From the NCBI GenBank assembly GCA_964447205.1, contig CAYUSB010000005.1, positions 62,001 to 126,000 of the forward strand: a stretch of DNA of 64,000 bases. Reading direction: 5' to 3'. Positions 62,381 to 64,000 of this stretch are shown piece by piece; within the stretch, counting starts at the first letter, position 1, and each line of letters starts with the position of its first letter. The translations under genes were made by a program, and so were the position numbers. The notes under the pieces are model-generated. The model saw only the letters and a program-made list of their open reading frames with translations. It searched no databases and was not told where the DNA came from. This DNA is from JAEUKH01 sp964447205. Lineage in GTDB: Bacteria; Myxococcota_A; Polyangia; Polyangiales; Ga0077539.

Positions 62381-63517
62381 CTAAAACCACACGCTCATGC
62401 CTACGAGCACGGTGTCCTGGCGGCGGGCGTTGGGCATCCAGGTCAGCGTGGTCATGTCGCGCGCGACCGAACCGCGGAAGAACAGGTCTCCGTCAGCCTC
62501 GTCATGGCGGTACTCCAGCTTGAACGAGACGTGGTCGACGGGGCGGGCGTCGAGGGTGAGGGTGCCCGAGGCGATGGTGGCGACGCCGTCTCCGAGGAAG
62601 AGGGCCGCGGCCCCCTGGGGGACCCGCTCGTAGAGCACGTCGGCCCGGCCCGCGAGGAAGAGCCACGGGCGCAGGGTCACCTGGGCGTAGGCCGCGGCCC
62701 CGAACCACCCCGCCCGGCCGAGGAGGCTGGGCTCAAGGCCCGTAAAGATGTTGCCCCGCAGGCGCCATCGGGGGCTCACCTGGATCCCGGCGTAGAGGTC
62801 GAGGGTGTGACGGGGGCGGGCTCCCTCGGCGGCACCCCGGACCCGCTCGACCCCGACAGAGTACTGGGCCGTGAAGAACCGCTCGTCGCCGTCCTCGAAA
62901 TCCATGGCCACGAGGGCGGTCTTGTAGGGGGTCTCGTCGGTGGTGACCTGATCCCAGCCGTTGTACACCCCCGCGCTGAGCTGGACCCGCGACGACACGG
63001 GGTAGATCACCCGGGCCCCGGCCATGTGGAAGGGGGCCGCGGCGAAGAGGTTGGAGTACGACCAGTTCCAGTTCTGGTGGGTGGCCATGTCTTCGAGGGT
63101 GTAGGGGGCCACGTAGAGCCCCGCCTCGACGGCGAGGCCTCGCCCCACCGTCGAGCGGTACTGCATGGTCAGCTCCTGGATGAGCCGCCACAGCAGGTCG
63201 CGCTCCAGGTCGCGGGCCGGGGCGAAGAAGGTCTCCGTGAAGATCCCGAGCTGGAGCCGCAGGTGCCCGCTCACCCGGCCGTAGCGCCAGGCCGCGTCGA
63301 GCAGCACGTTCTGGAGGCTAAACAGGTTGTGGCGGTTGTCGTAGTACCGGAAGGCCGTGACGTTGTTGGACGGGTCGTTGAGGTTGTACCCGTAGAAGGC
63401 CTCGGCGCTGCCCGACCAGGTGAACCCGTCAGGCTCGGGCGGGGTCTGGGCCTGGGCGGTCTGGGCGGCGAGCGCGGCCGAGGCCGCGAGGGTCAGGAGG
63501 CGGAGGGTGCGGGTCAC
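62381..63517 (-). CDS. Outer-membrane beta-barrel protein (porin-like)
   Basis: 378 residues from the GTG at 63517 (MTRTLRLLTLAASAALAAQTAQAQ, signal peptide with AQAQ cleavage). The mature part consists of alternating amphipathic strands with many aromatic residues (GSAEAFYGYNLNDPSNNVTAFRYYD, HLRLQLGIFTETFFAP, FKLEYRHDEADGDLFFRG) and ends in GMSVWF, with the C-terminal Phe needed for assembly by the BAM machine. It resembles the outer-membrane barrel family of delta-proteobacterial and myxobacterial porins; the substrate is unknown. It is the first gene of the minus-strand set ending at 57688. Confidence 0.88.
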   Translation of the reverse strand: MTRTLRLLTLAASAALAAQTAQAQTPPEPDGFTWSGSAEAFYGYNLNDPSNNVTAFRYYDNRHNLFSLQNVLLDAAWRYGRVSGHLRLQLGIFTETFFAPARDLERDLLWRLIQELTMQYRSTVGRGLAVEAGLYVAPYTLEDMATHQNWNWSYSNLFAAAPFHMAGARVIYPVSSRVQLSAGVYNGWDQVTTDETPYKTALVAMDFEDGDERFFTAQYSVGVERVRGAAEGARPRHTLDLYAGIQVSPRWRLRGNIFTGLEPSLLGRAGWFGAAAYAQVTLRPWLFLAGRADVLYERVPQGAAALFLGDGVATIASGTLTLDARPVDHVSFKLEYRHDEADGDLFFRGSVARDMTTLTWMPNARRQDTVLVGMSVWF

Positions 63518-63629
63518 GACGGAGGATTCCCCCAAAAGCAGGTGAGGGCCGCGATGATGCACGGGGCGTGGGCCGCGCGGAAGATGCAGTGTTGGTGCGC
63601 CCGGCCTCGACGACTTATCTTCTCGGGCC

Positions 63630-64000
63630 ATGCACGCTTCAAGAGCATTTCGTGTCGTACCCCTGCTCGCCGCTGCCCTGGGCCTGGTGCTCACGGCCGC
63701 ATCCCCAGCCCAGGCCCAGATACGCCAGCCAGACGGCACCCGGGTGCCTACGGTCCGGAGCGACGACGGCCAGAGCGTGAGCGACATCCTCCAGGGCCTC
63801 GGGGAGACCAACCTCACCCCCCCGGCCACGCCCTACGACGCCCAGGCCAACGCCCGCCAGGACCCGCAGACCTTCCGCCCCGGGTGCAGGATCTCGTTTC
63901 GGGTGGTGGCCCGCTTCGCCGGCGATCTCGACGGGTTCGGCTGGTACAACGTCGTGCCCTCCCGCACCACGCCCCCTCCCCCCGCCGAGCGCTACACCAT
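63630..64000 (+). CDS. Exported protein, 3' end outside the window
   Basis: The ATG at 63630 starts a signal peptide (MHASRAFRVVPLLAAALGLV, ending SPAQAQ). The frame runs to the window edge. The 123 visible residues contain QSVSDILQGLGETNLT, a Pro-rich linker and the start of a beta-rich domain (CRISFRVVARFAGDLDGFGWYNVV). It is divergent from the barrel gene across 112 bases. Family unknown. Confidence 0.75.
   Translation, partial: MHASRAFRVVPLLAAALGLVLTAASPAQAQIRQPDGTRVPTVRSDDGQSVSDILQGLGETNLTPPATPYDAQANARQDPQTFRPGCRISFRVVARFAGDLDGFGWYNVVPSRTTPPPPAERYT

Overview
The window is a very G+C-rich stretch of a bacterial chromosome. It most likely comes from a myxobacterium in the broad sense (Myxococcota, perhaps the Polyangiales/Sandaracinaceae side; the finer placement is a guess). 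The signs are: two proteins ending in a MYXO-CTERM-like tail (Cys-rich box, hydrophobic segment, Arg cluster); many lipoproteins with Asp-rich 'DTGVDAG'-type linkers; several Hanks-type Ser/Thr kinases, some linked to ATPase/TPR modules; and a retron reverse transcriptase of the kind found in myxobacteria. No rRNA, tRNA, insertion sequence or CRISPR array was recognised. One assembly gap of exactly 100 N lies at 50732-50831.

The main discovery-type locus is at the left edge (2-4637). It holds an alpha-solenoid (HEAT-like) protein cut by the window edge, a winged-helix plus SWIM zinc-finger protein coupled to it by an ATGA overlap, a non-coding segment that folds as a retron msr-msd, and a 468-residue reverse transcriptase with the retron hallmarks NAxxH, YADD and VTG. 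Together they look like a complete retron defence operon. From memory it matches the class called type XIII (HEAT plus WH-SWIM) in the published retron classification.

From 4.7 to 24.6 kb most genes encode exported proteins: FG-GAP, phosphodiester glycosidase, beta-propeller, pre-peptidase, thermonuclease, Cys-rich and CBM9-like proteins, mostly lipoproteins. An EamA transporter, a RecD2 helicase and Ffh are mixed in. The intergenic DNA here carries several miniature inverted-repeat elements: two copies of a ~178-bp element with ~50-bp arms (9904-10081, 14135-14311), a 217-bp element (13543-13759), a 146-bp palindrome (24597-24742) and a 22-bp tandem repeat (13915-14001). From 24.7 to 34.2 kb lie housekeeping genes: parA-parB, folD, a peptidoglycan amidase, an AI-2E-type permease, a HIT protein and rpsA.

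From 34.7 to 44.1 kb is a signalling block. It has a membrane-anchored kinase, an MBL-fold nuclease-like protein, a kinase and an ATPase/TPR protein that look like one gene split by an in-frame TAG, a zinc-ribbon kinase, and a polyprenyl diphosphate synthase. Divergent from the synthase is a tight seven-gene operon (44142-50174) with a CrtC-like protein and a very large FAD oxidoreductase, suggesting isoprenoid modification. The right end holds a repeat-rich lipoprotein with the gap, a large pseudokinase/cyclase-like/ATPase protein, a response regulator, an NnrS-like remnant, and a four-gene set for an outer-membrane barrel, an M14 carboxypeptidase, an unknown protein and an IgGFc-binding-like lipoprotein. 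Functions are inferred from motifs read by eye; no database search was run.
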